Of a DNA stretch of 39,164 bases, positions 8,310-20,102 are shown one piece after another. This stretch comes from Streptomyces huasconensis (GTDB lineage Bacteria; Actinomycetota; Actinomycetes; Streptomycetales; Streptomycetaceae): the NCBI GenBank assembly GCA_004010275.1, contig RBWT01000068.1:1-39164 (forward strand), given 5' to 3'. The notes beneath the pieces are model-generated. The model did no database searches and was not told where the DNA came from. It saw only the letters and a program-made list of their open reading frames with translations. Each line of letters opens with the position of its first letter. The stretch's first letter is position 1. Both the position numbers and the translations under genes were made by a program.

Positions 8310-9388
8310 GTGAGCGCGCTGTTCGAGCCGTACACCCTGCGATCCCTGACGATCCCGAACCGGGTCTGGATGCCGCCGATGTGCCAGTACTCGGCGCCGC
8401 CGGAGGGCCCCCAGACGGGCGCCCCCCAGGACTGGCACTTCACGCACTACGCGGCGCGGGCCACCGGCGGCACGGGCCTGATCATCGTCGAGGCCACCGC
8501 CGTCAGCCCCGAGGGCCGCATCAGCCCTTACGACCTGGGCATCTGGAACGACACCCAGGTCGAGGCGTTCCGCCGGATCACGGCGTTCCTCAAGAGCCAG
8601 GGCACCGTCCCCGGCATCCAGATCGGGCACGCCGGACGCAAGGCGTCGACCGACCGCCCCTGGAAGGGCGCGCCCCGGTCGGTCCCCAGGAGCACGGCTG
8701 GCAGAGCGTCGCGCCGAGCCCCGTCGCCTTCGACGAGCGCCACCCGGTGCCGGCCGAGCTGTCCGTCGAGCAGATCCGCGAGATCGTCGGCCAGTTCGCC
8801 GACGCAGCGCGGCGCGCGGTGGCCGCCGGCTTCGATGTCGCCGAGATCCACGGCGCGCACGGCTATCTGATCGGCGAGTTCCTCTCCCCGCACAGCAACA
8901 AGCGCACCGACGCGTACGGCGGTTCGTACGAGAACCGCACGCGCTTCGCCCTCGAAGTGGTCGACGCCATGCGTGCCGTGTGGCCCGAGGACAAGCCGCT
9001 GTTCTTCCGCATCTCGGCCACCGACTGGCTCGACGACGCGGGCTGGACGGCCGACGACACCGTCCGCTTCGCCTCCGAGCTGAAGGAGCACGGCGTCGAC
9101 CTGCTCGACGTCTCCACGGGCGGCAACGCGGCGGGCGTGCGCATACCCGTCGGGCCCGGCTACCAGGTGCCGTTCGCCGCGCGGGTGAAGGCCGAGACGG
9201 CGCTGCCGGTCGCGGCCGTCGGTCTGATCACCGAGGTGGAGCAGGCCGAGAAGATCGTCGCCAACGGCGAGGCGGACGCCGTCCTGTTGGGGCGGGAACT
9301 GCTGCGGGACCCGTCATGGGCACGGCGGGCGGGACGCGAGCTGGGCGCCGAGGTGCACGTGCCCGAGCAATACCACCGGTCCGTCTGA
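8310..9388 (+). CDS. NADH:flavin oxidoreductase / old yellow enzyme, YqjM-like (one frame break)
   Basis: FMN-dependent ene-reductase of the OYE family, reducing activated C=C bonds with NAD(P)H. GTG 8310. Visible family features: NRVWMPPMCQYSA at the N terminus (Cys in the YqjM-type redox position), GHAGRKAS (HxGR), EIHGAHGYLIGEFLSP (substrate-binding HGAHGYL with catalytic Tyr), RTDAYGGSYENR, and the phosphate-binding VGLI and LLGRELLRDP near the end. A one-base loss near 8675 splits the ORF within the motif that should read PWKGGAPVGPQEHGW. Total about 360 residues. It is divergent from an ArsR regulator that probably controls it. Confidence 0.88.
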
Positions 9389-9427
9389 ACACCCGCTTGG
9401 CACCCGCGCCACCGGGGGACGTCTCGG

Positions 9428-9457
9428 CGAGTGACCGTTCACCGCTTGGGTCACTCG
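9428..9457. terminator. Bidirectional terminator between OYE and VOC genes
   Basis: CGAGTGACC (9428-9436) pairs perfectly with GGTCACTCG (9449-9457) across a 12-base loop. It lies between two convergent genes and overlaps the VOC stop codon. Confidence 0.6.
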
Positions 9458-9834
9458 GGGATGGCCGCCAGCGTGAAGGAGTGACCCGCCGGGTCGGAGT
9501 ACGTGCGCGTGTCCCGCGGCCCGCTGTTGTTCTTGGCCTCCACCGGGCGCGCCCCGAGGCCCACCGCCTCCCGCTCCGCCTCGTCCATGTCGTGCCGGGC
9601 GACCATGATCCTCAGGTGCGCCTGCTGCGAGTCCTCCGGGCGGGGCCAGCTCGGCGGGATGTAGTCGCGCTCCCGGTGCACGGCGAGGCAGACCCCGGCC
9701 TCGTTCGTGATCTCCACGTAGTCGGGGTCCTTGCTCAACCGGACCTCCGCGCCGAGGAGTCCGGCATAGAACTCGGCCAGAGCCTCGGGCTCCGAACAGT
9801 CCAGTACGAGCACGGCGTTCTTGTGGACGGTCAT
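9451..9834 (-). CDS. VOC-family protein (glyoxalase/bleomycin-resistance fold)
   Basis: Intact 127-residue protein from the ATG at 9834 (GGGGGAC upstream); a longer in-frame extension to 9891 lacks support. It shows the beta-alpha-beta-beta-beta pattern of the vicinal oxygen chelate fold: TVHKNAVLVLDCSEPEALAEFYAGLLGAEV, then the second module with QAHLRIMVARHDMDEAE and the ending TYSDPAGHSFTLAAIPE. The DPAGHSF motif is typical of the COG0346-type proteins annotated as glyoxalase-like in Streptomyces. The expected metal-binding His/Glu set is only partly visible, so it may be a binding protein rather than an enzyme. Convergent with the OYE gene. Confidence 0.83.
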   Translation of the reverse strand: MTVHKNAVLVLDCSEPEALAEFYAGLLGAEVRLSKDPDYVEITNEAGVCLAVHRERDYIPPSWPRPEDSQQAHLRIMVARHDMDEAEREAVGLGARPVEAKNNSGPRDTRTYSDPAGHSFTLAAIPE

Positions 9835-9932
9835 GGTGTCCGGGTCCCCCGTGCCGCCCCCGCCAAACGGGGCGCGGGCGGCGTGGGCCAACCGGTAGTT
9901 TCCGTTCCGGTCCCAGGGGCACCCGGGCGGCC

Positions 9933-10217
9933 ATGGAATGGTTGCAAAGGGCTGCCTGCGTCGACGAGGACCCGGAACTCTTCTTTCCCGTCGGTACGAC
10001 AGGCCCAGCGTTGAGGGATCTCGCCACCGCCAAAAGCGTCTGCGCCCGCTGCCCGGTACGACGCGAGTGTCTGTCGTGGGCGCTCAGGACCGGCCAGGCG
10101 GCCGGTGTGTGGGGCGGCACCTGCGAGGAGGAACGTGCGGTCCTGCGCGGGGAGACGCGCAGGACCGCCCGGCGGCACGCCGCCGCGGGCGTCAAGGTCG
10201 ACGCGCAACTACGCTGA
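9933..10217 (+). CDS. WhiB-family iron-sulfur transcription factor (Wbl)
   Basis: Intact 94-residue protein. Four Cys bind the [4Fe-4S] cluster: C9, C37, C40 and C46 (RAACVDEDPELFFP and VCARCPVRREC). This is followed by the G[VI]WGG turn (GVWGG at 58-62) and a basic C-terminal DNA-binding tail (RRTARRHAAAG). A fifth Cys (C64, GGTCEEER) falls directly after the GVWGG turn. The family acts with sigma factor HrdB to control development, redox or antibiotic genes. It resembles WblE-like proteins in the DPELFFP and RCPV regions but is clearly a paralogue. A possible -10, TAGTTT, is at 9896-9901. Convergent with the PheC-like gene. Confidence 0.9.
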   Translation: MEWLQRAACVDEDPELFFPVGTTGPALRDLATAKSVCARCPVRRECLSWALRTGQAAGVWGGTCEEERAVLRGETRRTARRHAAAGVKVDAQLR

Positions 10218-10266
10218 CCTCGCCGCTCGGCCGCCTCACGGCCCGGTCCTCACCGCTTGCCGCGGC

Positions 10267-11084
10267 TCACCTCATCCACTGGTCCTCGTACTTCGCGTAC
10301 GTCCCGTCGTGCTTCGCGAGGTGCACGAACTGATCCACGTACTCCTTGAACTCCTCGTCGCCGCGCGGCATCGCGTACGCCTTCTCGGAGAAGGTGAAGG
10401 GCTTGTCGGGGTGGAGGGCGCAGAGTTCGGGGTGGATCTTCGACTGGTAGAGCGTCTCGCTCGCGTCCGTCATCATGACGTCCGCCCGCCCGTCGATGAT
10501 CTCCTGGAAGATCGTGGTGTTCTCCGGGTGAAGCCTGAGCGTCGCGTGCTTGATGTTCGCCCTGGCGAACTCCTCGTTCGTGCCGCCGGGGTTGACGACG
10601 ACCCGCACGCCCGCCTTGTCGACGTCCTTCAGCGTGCCCGCGCCGAACCTGTCCTTGTCCGCGCAGCGCACGATCGGCGTCTTGCCGTCCTCGCGCGTGG
10701 GTTCACTGAAATAGACCTGGCGGGCGCGCGCAGCGTGATCGAGACGCCGCCGACCCCGATGTCGCAGCGGCGCGCGGCGACGTCCTCGGTGAGGTTCGCC
10801 CACGTCGTCGCGGTGAACTTCGGCTTGGCGCCGAGGCTCTTGGCGAGGTCGCGCACCATCTCGATGTCCACGCCGCTGTACGTCTTGTCCGCGGGGTCCA
10901 GCTTCGTGAAGGGCGCGTAGTCACCGGTCGTGCAGACCTTCAGGACGCCTTTTCTCGGCACGGCGTCCAGGAGGCTCCCCGGGTGGTGGCGTTCCGGGCG
11001 CGCGCCCGCGTCGGGGGATGCGGGCGCGGCGGCGGTGACGGCCAGCAGACAGACGAGGGCGGACAGGGTGACGGCACGCTTCAC
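10267..11084 (-). CDS. Secreted PheC-like cyclohexadienyl (arogenate/prephenate) dehydratase, SBP fold (one frame break)
   Basis: GTG 11084 with GGAG ahead. Signal peptide: KRAVTLSALVCLLAVTAAAP. The rest is a periplasmic-binding-protein type 2 fold very like Pseudomonas PheC: GVLKVCTTGDYAPF, SGVDIEMVRDLAKSLGAK, DIGVGGVSITL, YFSEP, DGKTPI, VNPGGTNEEFARANI, HPENTTIFQEIIDGRADVMMTDA, HPELCALHPDKPF and SEKAYAMPRGDEEFKEYVDQ. The TTGDY, GGTNE and FARAN elements distinguish cyclohexadienyl dehydratases from ordinary amino-acid binding proteins, by my memory of PheC. One base near 10720-10727 breaks the frame. No permease or ATPase is nearby, which favours an enzyme over a transporter component. The alternative is a polar amino acid binding protein. 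Confidence 0.8.
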
Positions 11085-11204
11085 GGAGGGCTCCTTTGCA
11101 CTGTGGGCGACGGCTCCGGGCTGATGAACGAGCGGTCGACCGGGCAGCCGGGCGGCGCGAAGGGATCACCTTCGCAGACCCCTTCCCGCGGCTGAACCCC
11201 CGTC

Positions 11205-12792
11205 TCACCCGGCGAGCGGCGCCAGCACGACCGGCGTCAGGTCCGGCCCCTCACCACCGGCCGCACCCGTGTCGTACGCGTCCTCGTCGAAGGGGTAGAG
11301 CGGCCGCTCCACCCGGTGGTGCCCGAGGCGCGGCAGGTCCTGGTCGACTCCGCCGGGGGTGAGGGCGAGCAGCCAGTCGGCCGCCATGTCGTACAGCTCC
11401 GGCTCCAGGTAGCCGATCTTCACGGCCACGATGTCGTACGTACGAGGGTCGATGCCGAGGCCGCCCTCCCGCGGGCCCATGAAGTCGGCCAGGGTGTGGA
11501 ACGGCTTGCGGCGTTCGACGAGGATGACGGTGAGGCCACCGGTGCGGACGGCCGCCATGTCGACCCCGCGGTCGTACGCGCCGCCCTCCGCGCGGTCCTT
11601 CCGGTCGGTGGCGCGCTGCAACGCGACGACGGTGCCGGTGAGTTCGTACGGTCCGCCGTGGCGCGGGTCGACCTTGCCACCGACACTCAGCGTGACTTCC
11701 GCGCCGATACCCGCCTCGAAGCAGCGGGCGACGGCCACCGGGTCGGTGATGCCGGGGTGGACCGCGGTGACCTGCCCGGAGCGGATCGCGTCGTGTGCGA
11801 GCAGCTTGCCGAGCATGTACGCGAGGTCGCCCGCGCCGCCCGCCGTCGGATTGTCGCCGGAGTCGCTGATCAGGAAGGGCCGCTTGTCCGAGGCCACGGC
11901 GCGCGACGCACTCCTCGGCGGTGCCCGTGGGGCCGACGAAGGCGAAGTCGCGGCGCGCGTCCCAGTAGCGGCGGGCGAGCTTCGCTGCCTCGGCGGCGGC
12001 GCGTGCGGCGTCGTCTCCGGTGACGACGACGGCGGCCCGGCAGCGGGGCTCGTCGGCCCAGGCATAGCCGACCCACAGCGCGGCGTCCAGGATGCCGGGC
12101 AGCCGTTCGATGTCGGCGAGGGAGGCGTACAAGGAGGTGGCGGGTTCCAGGCGGGTGCTGGTCTTCTCGCCGGGCAGGAGGACGGGGATCTGCACCCAGG
12201 CACGGTGCGGGCGCGTGCCGTCGAGGAGGCAGCGCACGAGGTTGCGGGCGGCGCGCTCCCGGGTCTCCCAGGCGTCCTCGTGCGGGGCGAGGCGGTGGGC
12301 GGTGAGCAGGTCGACGGGTTCGGCGAAGCGGCGGGAGACGTTGCCGTGCAGGTCCATGGCGGCGGAGATCATGGGGCGCCCGGTGCCGTCCGGGGTGCCG
12401 ACGGAGTCGAGAGCCGCGCGGACCGCTTCGGCGAGGTCGGCCTCGGCGTCGGTGAGGCCGACGACGCTCATCGCGCCGTGGATGTCGTAGACCAGGCCGT
12501 CGAGAGGGCCCGCTTCCCTGATGCGCGTGACGAGTTCGTCCTTGAGGGTCAGGTACGACTGCGCCTCCACCGGGCCACCGGGCAGCGCGGTCGCGTGCAG
12601 CAGCGGCACCCATGTGACGCCGGCGGCGAGGTCGGAGTCCGCCCGTGTCCAGGTGTAGCGATCGAGGAGTTCCTGGCCGCGGGTCCGGCGGAAGTCGTCC
12701 GTGGTGGAGCGGTGCGGGCAGAACGTGGAGGACTCGATGCCGATGCGGGCGATGCCGATGCGCTGGCGGCGGTTGACGGGGGTGCTCGTCAT
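11205..12792 (-). CDS. M81-family metallopeptidase, MlrC-like (one frame break)
   Basis: ATG 12792 overlaps the ROK stop (ATGA). About 529 residues in two frames broken near 11895-11910. N-terminal part: RIGIARIGIESSTF, VYDIHGAMSVVG, AMDLHGNVSRRF and LTAHRLAPHEDAWETRERA, giving the DxH and His/Glu residues expected for zinc in MlrC. The C-terminal domain has FLISDSGDNPTAGGAGD and VGGKVDPRHGGPY. MlrC is known for cleaving linearised microcystin peptides, and M81 proteins are otherwise poorly defined. Coupling to a ROK repressor and a divergent dipeptide transporter suggests intracellular breakdown of an imported peptide or amide. Confidence 0.87.
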
Positions 12793-13996
12793 GCGGGTGC
12801 GCTCTCTTCCTGGGGAGCCGGGGCAGGGGCGGGGTGGGCCGCGGGGGTGGTCGGCAGTTGCTCGCGCAGCGCGGTGGAGGCCCGCGCCGAGCAGGCCCGC
12901 GTCGACGCCCGTGACCGTGGTGGTGATCTCCAGATCGGCGGTGGCGAGGGGCAGGCACCGTTCGTAGAGCACGCCGCGCACGGCGGCGACCAGGGGCTCG
13001 GCGGTGGCGAGAGCGCCGCCGAGCGCCACGGCCTGCGGGTTGAAGAAGTTGACGACGACGGACAGGACGGTGCCGATGTGCCGTCCAGCGGTGCGGACGA
13101 GGGTGGTGGCCCGCGGGTCGCCGTCCGCGACGAGACGCAGCAGGCCGCTGGTGCCGTCCACCTCGACGCCCTGGAGGGCGAGTTCGCGGATGAGGGCGGC
13201 GCCGCTGGCCACGGTCTCCAGGCAGCCGATGTTGCCGCAGCTGCACGGGCGGTCGCCCGCGGCGTCGACGCGGACGTGGCTGATGTCGCCGGCACTGCCG
13301 TTGGCACCGTCGTGCGGGCGCCCGGCGGAGATGACGCCGCTGCCGATGCCGCGCCCGGCCTTGACGACGACGAGGTGGTCGAGTTCGGGGCGGGCGACGC
13401 GGTGCTCGCCGACTGGCCATCATCGTGGCGTCGTTGTCGACGGTGACGGGGAGGCCGAGGCGTTCGGCGAGCACGTCGCGCAGGGCGTGGCGGTGCCAGC
13501 CCGGCATGCGGGAGGGGCTGAGGACGCGGCCGGTGCCGGGCTGCACGGGGCCGGGGAAGGCGACGCCGAGCGCCCGCACCGTACGGCCCTCCTCGCGCTG
13601 GCGGGCGACGAGCCGGTCGACCTGGCCGCAGAGCCAGTCGACGGCGGAGTCGGGGCCCGCGGTGATGTCGTGCGGCAGGTCGACGGCATCGCTGACGGTG
13701 CCGCCGACGTCGACGACGCCGAGCCGCGCGTGGTGGCTGCCGAGGTCCGCGGCGACGGCCACTCCTCCGTGCGAGGCGACGCGCAGCAGCCTGGGCCTGC
13801 GGCCGCCGCGGGAGGCGCCCTCGCCGGACTCGGTGAGGAGCCCGGCGTCGACGAGTTCCTGCACCCGCAGGGAGACCGTCGAGGCGGCGAGGCCGAGTTC
13901 GCGTACGAGGTCGGCTCGTGAGGAGGCCGCCCCCGAGGAGACCAGGTGGACGATGTGCTGTGCCGATCCTGGTTCGCCGAGTGGTGTTCCGGCCAT
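12789..13996 (-). CDS. ROK-family (NagC/XylR-like) transcriptional repressor (two frame breaks)
   Basis: ATG 13996. The N-terminal winged HTH (residues ~15-65: HIVHLVSSGAASSRADLVRE, LGLAASTVSLRVQELVDAGL) precedes the ROK sugar-kinase-like domain: AADLGSHHARLGVVDVGG, LGVAFPGPVQPGTG, VDNDATMMA and the structural zinc motif CSCGNIGCLE. Frame breaks near 13415 (after NDATMMA) and near 12875 (close to the end). The stop at 12789 overlaps the M81 start by four bases, so the two are translationally coupled. It is divergent from the dipeptide transporter operon across 277 bases and is its likely regulator. ROK repressors usually sense sugars, so either the inducer here is a glycoconjugate or the family has been co-opted. 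Confidence 0.87.
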
Positions 13997-14180
13997 GCCG
14001 CCCCCAGTTGCTCACCTGTCGTACGGGCCGCCCCGCACTGTTCTCTCGCCCTGTACGTCCGCGGTGTGATGCGGCGACGTTACTTCGGGATGTTCCTTTG
14101 AACTCCGCCCGAACACTAGGTCTTACCGAACCAAGTCCGCCACCCCCAGCGGGTTTTGGCGTTCATTCCGAAGGAAGCTA

Positions 14181-14210
14181 TTGACTTGTTTTTCCGGGGC
14201 GGCCTAGCGT
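14181..14210 (+). promoter_or_regulatory. Promoter of the dipeptide transporter operon
   Basis: TTGACT (14181-14186) and TAGCGT (14205-14210) are separated by 18 bases, a good vegetative Streptomyces promoter, 64 bases before the SBP start. Just upstream, at 14130-14158, a C-rich hairpin (CCAAGTCCGC paired to GCGGGTTTTGG) could be a regulator site or insulator. Confidence 0.6.
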
Positions 14211-14273
14211 TCGGGCGCCGCCCCGTCGTTCTGGTGCACGGTGGCCGGCCCGTCCCCTTGGAGGCCCATCGCC

Positions 14274-16187
14274 ATGCGCTCACTCAGGTCCGCGGCGGCA
14301 GCCCTGCTCCTCCTCGCGGCCGCCCTCACCGGCTGCGTTCGTGAGGGCGGCCGCATCGACATGGGTCCCACCGGTGGCACTCCGGTCGAAGGCGGCACGG
14401 CGACGATGGCGCTCCCACCGGCCGCCACGCCCAACTGGATCTTCCCGATCAGCCCGCCGGGCTACGGCGGTTCGTACAACTACGGCATCCAGTCCCTGCT
14501 GTTCACGCCGGTCTACGACGCCGTGCAGGACAAGGAGAAGGGCGAGCTGACGACGCACAGGCCCGGCACACTGGGCCTGGAGCCGAGGTACGGCGACGGC
14601 AACACGACCGTGACGGTGCCGCTGCGCAAGGGCGTGACGTGGTCCGACGGCACGCCGGTCACCGCCCGCGACCTGGAGTTCTGGTTCCGCCTCGTCAAGC
14701 CCAACAAGGCTACCTGGTCCGCCTATTCGGTCGGCACGATGCCGGACAACGTCAAGCGGTTCGAGACGCTCGACGACCACACCGTGCGGCTCCACCTGAC
14801 CCGCGCCTACAACCCGGACTGGTTCACCGCCAACCAGCTCACCCTCATGCGGGCTCTCCCCCAGCACGCCTGGGACGCACGGACCGACGGCGGCGAGATC
14901 GGCGACTGGGACCGCACGCCCGAGGGCGCCAAGGCGGTCTTCGCGCGGCTCACGAAGCACGCGAAGAGCCTCGGCTCGTACGGCTCCGACCCGCTCTGGC
15001 AGACGGTCAACGGCCCCTGGAAGCTGGCGGGCTGGCGCGACAGCGGGCAGGTCACGATCGTGCCGAACGAGAAGTACACCGGCCCGCGGTCCGAGCGCCC
15101 GCACCTGGACAAGGTGGTCTTCAAGCCGTTCACCACGGCCGACTCCGAGTACAACGTGCTGCGCTCCGGCGGCGTCGACTACGGCTACATCCCGCCGTCG
15201 GTGATGGCGCAGAAGGAGAAGTTCGAGGCCAAGGGGTACCGCGTCGACCCGTGGGAGGGCTGGGCGGCGACGTACATCGTCTACAACTTCAACTCCACGC
15301 GCGGCGGCCCGCTGATGGACCAGCTCTACATCCGGCAGGCCATGCAGCACCTCGTCGACCAGAAGGCGATGAGCGAGGTCATCTGGCAGGGCAGCGCGAC
15401 CCCGACGCTCGGCCCGGTGCCCGTGACGCCGAAGAGCCAGTACCTCTCCCGGGCCATGGAGAAGAACCACTACCCGTACGACGTCGGCAAGGCCCGGCGC
15501 CTGCTGGCCGCGCACGGCTGGCGCGTCGAGGACGGCACCGCCCGCTGCGTACGCCCCGGGACCGGCGAGAACCAGTGCGGCAAGGGCATCGGGAGGAACA
15601 CCCCGCTCGAACTGACCCTGCTCTCCCAGTCCGGCTCGACCGAGACGACGAACATGATGCAGGAGCTGAAGTCGTCGCTGTCGAAGGCGGGAATTGAGCT
15701 GACGGTCCGCCAACAGCCGCTCAACTCCGTGCTCGGCAACTCCGTGCCCTGCACGGCGAAGGACCCCGGCTGTGATTGGGACATGTCCTTCTTCGGCACC
15801 GCCGGCAGCTGGTACTACCCCCTCAACCCCAGCGGCGAGCAGCTCTTCTCCACCGGAGCCTCCGCCAACTTCGGCAACTACAGCGACAAGAAGGCCGACC
15901 GCGTCATCCGGGCGGTGCAGTACTCCCCCGACATGAAGGCCGTGCACGAGTACGGCGAGTACCTGGCCGAGCAGCTTCCGGTGATGTGGATGCCCAACCC
16001 GGCCTACCAGGTCTCGGTCATCCGCAACGACCTGCGCGGCGTCTCGCAGAACCCGACCGTCACCTTCGCGCCCCAGCACTGGTACTACGTCAAGAAGGAC
16101 GTCAAGAAGGACAGCGAGAAGCACGGCGAGAGGCACGTCGATGGGCGCATCGAGAGGCACGTCGAGAAGAAGGGAGCCGAGAAGTGA
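14274..16187 (+). CDS. Peptide ABC transporter substrate-binding lipoprotein (SBP_bac_5)
   Basis: ATG 14274 (RBS GGAGG at 14260-14264); intact 637-residue lipoprotein with signal RSLRSAAAALLLLAAALTGC and lipobox LTGC. Family 5 features: the N-terminal PVYDAVQD region; VTVPLRKGVTWSDGTPVTARDLEFWFR, the signature of Dpp/Opp binding proteins; PQHAWD; NGPWKL; and a C-terminal domain with LYIRQAMQHLVDQKAM. The C terminus is unusually charged, with repeated KDVKKDSEKHGERH-type segments of about 30 residues past the fold. It leads the transporter operon and ends in a GTGA overlap with the first permease. The substrate is likely a peptide, but it cannot be read from sequence. Confidence 0.9.
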   Translation: MRSLRSAAAALLLLAAALTGCVREGGRIDMGPTGGTPVEGGTATMALPPAATPNWIFPISPPGYGGSYNYGIQSLLFTPVYDAVQDKEKGELTTHRPGTLGLEPRYGDGNTTVTVPLRKGVTWSDGTPVTARDLEFWFRLVKPNKATWSAYSVGTMPDNVKRFETLDDHTVRLHLTRAYNPDWFTANQLTLMRALPQHAWDARTDGGEIGDWDRTPEGAKAVFARLTKHAKSLGSYGSDPLWQTVNGPWKLAGWRDSGQVTIVPNEKYTGPRSERPHLDKVVFKPFTTADSEYNVLRSGGVDYGYIPPSVMAQKEKFEAKGYRVDPWEGWAATYIVYNFNSTRGGPLMDQLYIRQAMQHLVDQKAMSEVIWQGSATPTLGPVPVTPKSQYLSRAMEKNHYPYDVGKARRLLAAHGWRVEDGTARCVRPGTGENQCGKGIGRNTPLELTLLSQSGSTETTNMMQELKSSLSKAGIELTVRQQPLNSVLGNSVPCTAKDPGCDWDMSFFGTAGSWYYPLNPSGEQLFSTGASANFGNYSDKKADRVIRAVQYSPDMKAVHEYGEYLAEQLPVMWMPNPAYQVSVIRNDLRGVSQNPTVTFAPQHWYYVKKDVKKDSEKHGERHVDGRIERHVEKKGAEK

Positions 16188-17143
16188 CCGGCTTCACCGG
16201 CTTTCTGGTCAAACGCTTCCTCCAGGCGCTCGTCGTCCTCTTCCTGGTCTCCGTCATCGTCTTCGTGCTCCTGCACCTCCTGCCGGGCGGCCCGGCCCGC
16301 GCCATCCTCGGCCCCAAGGGCACGCCACAGCAGATCGAGCACTTCAACCACCAGCAGGGGTACGACCGTTCGCTGCCGACGCAGTACGCGATGTACCTGA
16401 AGCGGCTGCTCACCGGCGACCTCGGCGAGTCCTTCAAGCTCAACTCGCCCGTCCTGGACCTGCTGAAGCAGCGCCTGCCGAAGACCCTGCTCCTGACCGT
16501 CCTGTCCACCGCGCTCGCCGTCGCCATCGCCGTCCCGCTCGGCCTGCTCCAGGCCGTGCGGCGCGGCAAGGCCTCGGACTACGCGCTGACGGGCCTCGCC
16601 TTCCTGCTCTACGCGACGCCGGTGTTCTTCCTCGGCCTCGTCATGATCATCCTGTTCGCGCAGGTCATTCCGATCCTCCCGGCGGAGGCACCACAGGGGG
16701 AGACGATCGGTGAACTCCTCGGCGACCTCGCCGGGTTGGTGCTCCCGGTGGTCACGCTGGCCTTCGCCATCATCGCGATGTTCAGCCGCTACATGCGCTC
16801 GGCGGTCCTCGACAACCTCACCGAGGAATACGTCCGCACCGCGCTGGCCAAGGGCCAGTCGAGCCGCCGCGTCGTGGTGCGGCACGTCCTGCGCAACGCG
16901 CTCATCCCGCTCGCGACGCTCCTCGGCCTCTACCTGCCGACGCTGTTCAGCGGCGCCCTCGTCGTCGAGTCGATGTTCAACTACCCCGGCATGGGGCTGC
17001 TGTTCTGGAACGCGGCGCAGGGCTCCGACTTCCCCGTCCTCCTCGGCGTGACCCTCGTCATCGGCGTCGCCACCGTCGTCGGCTCCCTGCTCACCGACAT
17101 CCTGTACGCCGTCCTCGACCCCCGGATACGGAGCGTGGCATGA
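16184..17143 (+). CDS. Dipeptide/oligopeptide ABC transporter permease (DppB-like)
   Basis: Intact 319 residues from GTG 16184, overlapping the SBP stop (GTGA). N-terminal TM (FLVKRFLQALVVLFLVSVIV) followed by an external segment with LPGGPARAILG and GYDRSLPTQYAMYLKRLLTG, the classic DppB pattern. It then has four to five further TM segments and the cytoplasmic EAA loop EYVRTALAKGQSSRRVVVRH. The ending DILYAVLDPRIR is conserved in DppB. Overlap with the next gene at 17140 (ATGA) shows translational coupling of the permease pair. Confidence 0.92.
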   Translation: MTGFTGFLVKRFLQALVVLFLVSVIVFVLLHLLPGGPARAILGPKGTPQQIEHFNHQQGYDRSLPTQYAMYLKRLLTGDLGESFKLNSPVLDLLKQRLPKTLLLTVLSTALAVAIAVPLGLLQAVRRGKASDYALTGLAFLLYATPVFFLGLVMIILFAQVIPILPAEAPQGETIGELLGDLAGLVLPVVTLAFAIIAMFSRYMRSAVLDNLTEEYVRTALAKGQSSRRVVVRHVLRNALIPLATLLGLYLPTLFSGALVVESMFNYPGMGLLFWNAAQGSDFPVLLGVTLVIGVATVVGSLLTDILYAVLDPRIRSVA

Positions 17144-18044
17144 GCACCCCCGCCGCCCCTGTCGTCGCCCCCGGCCAGGAGGAGGCGGCACGCGCCACGC
17201 CCTCCCTCGCCCGCCGCACCCTGCGGGTCTTCACCGGCAACAAGCTCGCCCTGACCGGCGTGGTGATCCTGGCCCTGCTGCTCGCGTTCAGCTACCTCGG
17301 CCCGCTCCTGCACCCCACCGAGCAGGTCCACACCAACCTGTCGCGGGCGAACCTCCCGCCCGGCAGCCCCGGCCACCTCCTCGGCACCACCGACCTCGGC
17401 TACGACATGGTCGCCGCCTGATGGTGGCCGGCCGGACCTCGCTGGAGATCGCCTGGCGGCCGGCTTGCTGGCCACCCTCTTCGGCACCGTCTACGGCGCG
17501 GTCTCCGGGTACTTCGGCGGCTGGGTCGACGCCGTGCTGATGCGGATCACGGACGCGGCGCTCGCCATCCCCGCGATGTTCCTGCTCGTCGTGGTCGCCG
17601 CCATCATCACGCCCGGCAAGGGCGTCCTCGTCGTGATCATCGCGGCGGTGCGCCTGGCTCTCCCCCGCCCGCCTGGTGCGCGGCGAGGCCCTCTCGCTGC
17701 GCGACCGCGAGTACGTCCAGGCCATGCGGATGATGGGCGGCGGCGGCACCCGGGCCGTCTTCCGGCACATCGTGCCGAACGCCATCGGCACGGTCATCGT
17801 CAACTGCACGTTCCAGATCGCCGACGCCATCCTCTACGTCAGCTACCTCGCCTTCCTCGGCCTGAGCATCCCGCCGCCCTCGGCCGACTGGGGCTCCATG
17901 CTGTCCGCCGGCATCACCTACACCCAGAACGGCTACTGGTGGCTGATCTTCCCGCCGGGCATCGCGATCGTGCCGGTCGTCGCCGCGTTCAACTTCATCG
18001 GTGACGGGCTGCGGGACGCGTTCGAAGTCCGGCTGCGGAGCTGA
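17140..18044 (+). CDS. Dipeptide/oligopeptide ABC transporter permease (DppC-like, three frame breaks)
   Basis: ATG 17140 overlaps the previous stop. The N-terminal TM (LALTGVVILALLLAFSYLGP) is followed by HLLGTTDLGYDMV, the DppC-type GTDxxGRD-like motif (here LGYD). Frame breaks near 17411, 17457 and 17655. The frames join as VARLMVAGRTSLEI, GLLATLFGTVYGAVSGYFGG and AWLSPARLVRGEALSLRDREYVQAMRMMGGG, the EAA loop that contacts the ATPase. The end FNFIGDGLRDAFEVRLRS is typical of DppC. Stop at 18044, 16 bases before the ATPase gene. Confidence 0.88.
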
Positions 18045-18060
18045 GAGGAAGACCCCACCG

Positions 18061-20098
<2,038 letters not shown>

Positions 20099-20102
<4 letters not shown>

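Noticed and set aside
11431..13446. 671-codon plus-strand ORF opposite the M81/ROK genes
   Set aside because: Its translation is Gly/Ala/Arg-rich without motifs, while the opposite strand carries MlrC and ROK signatures.
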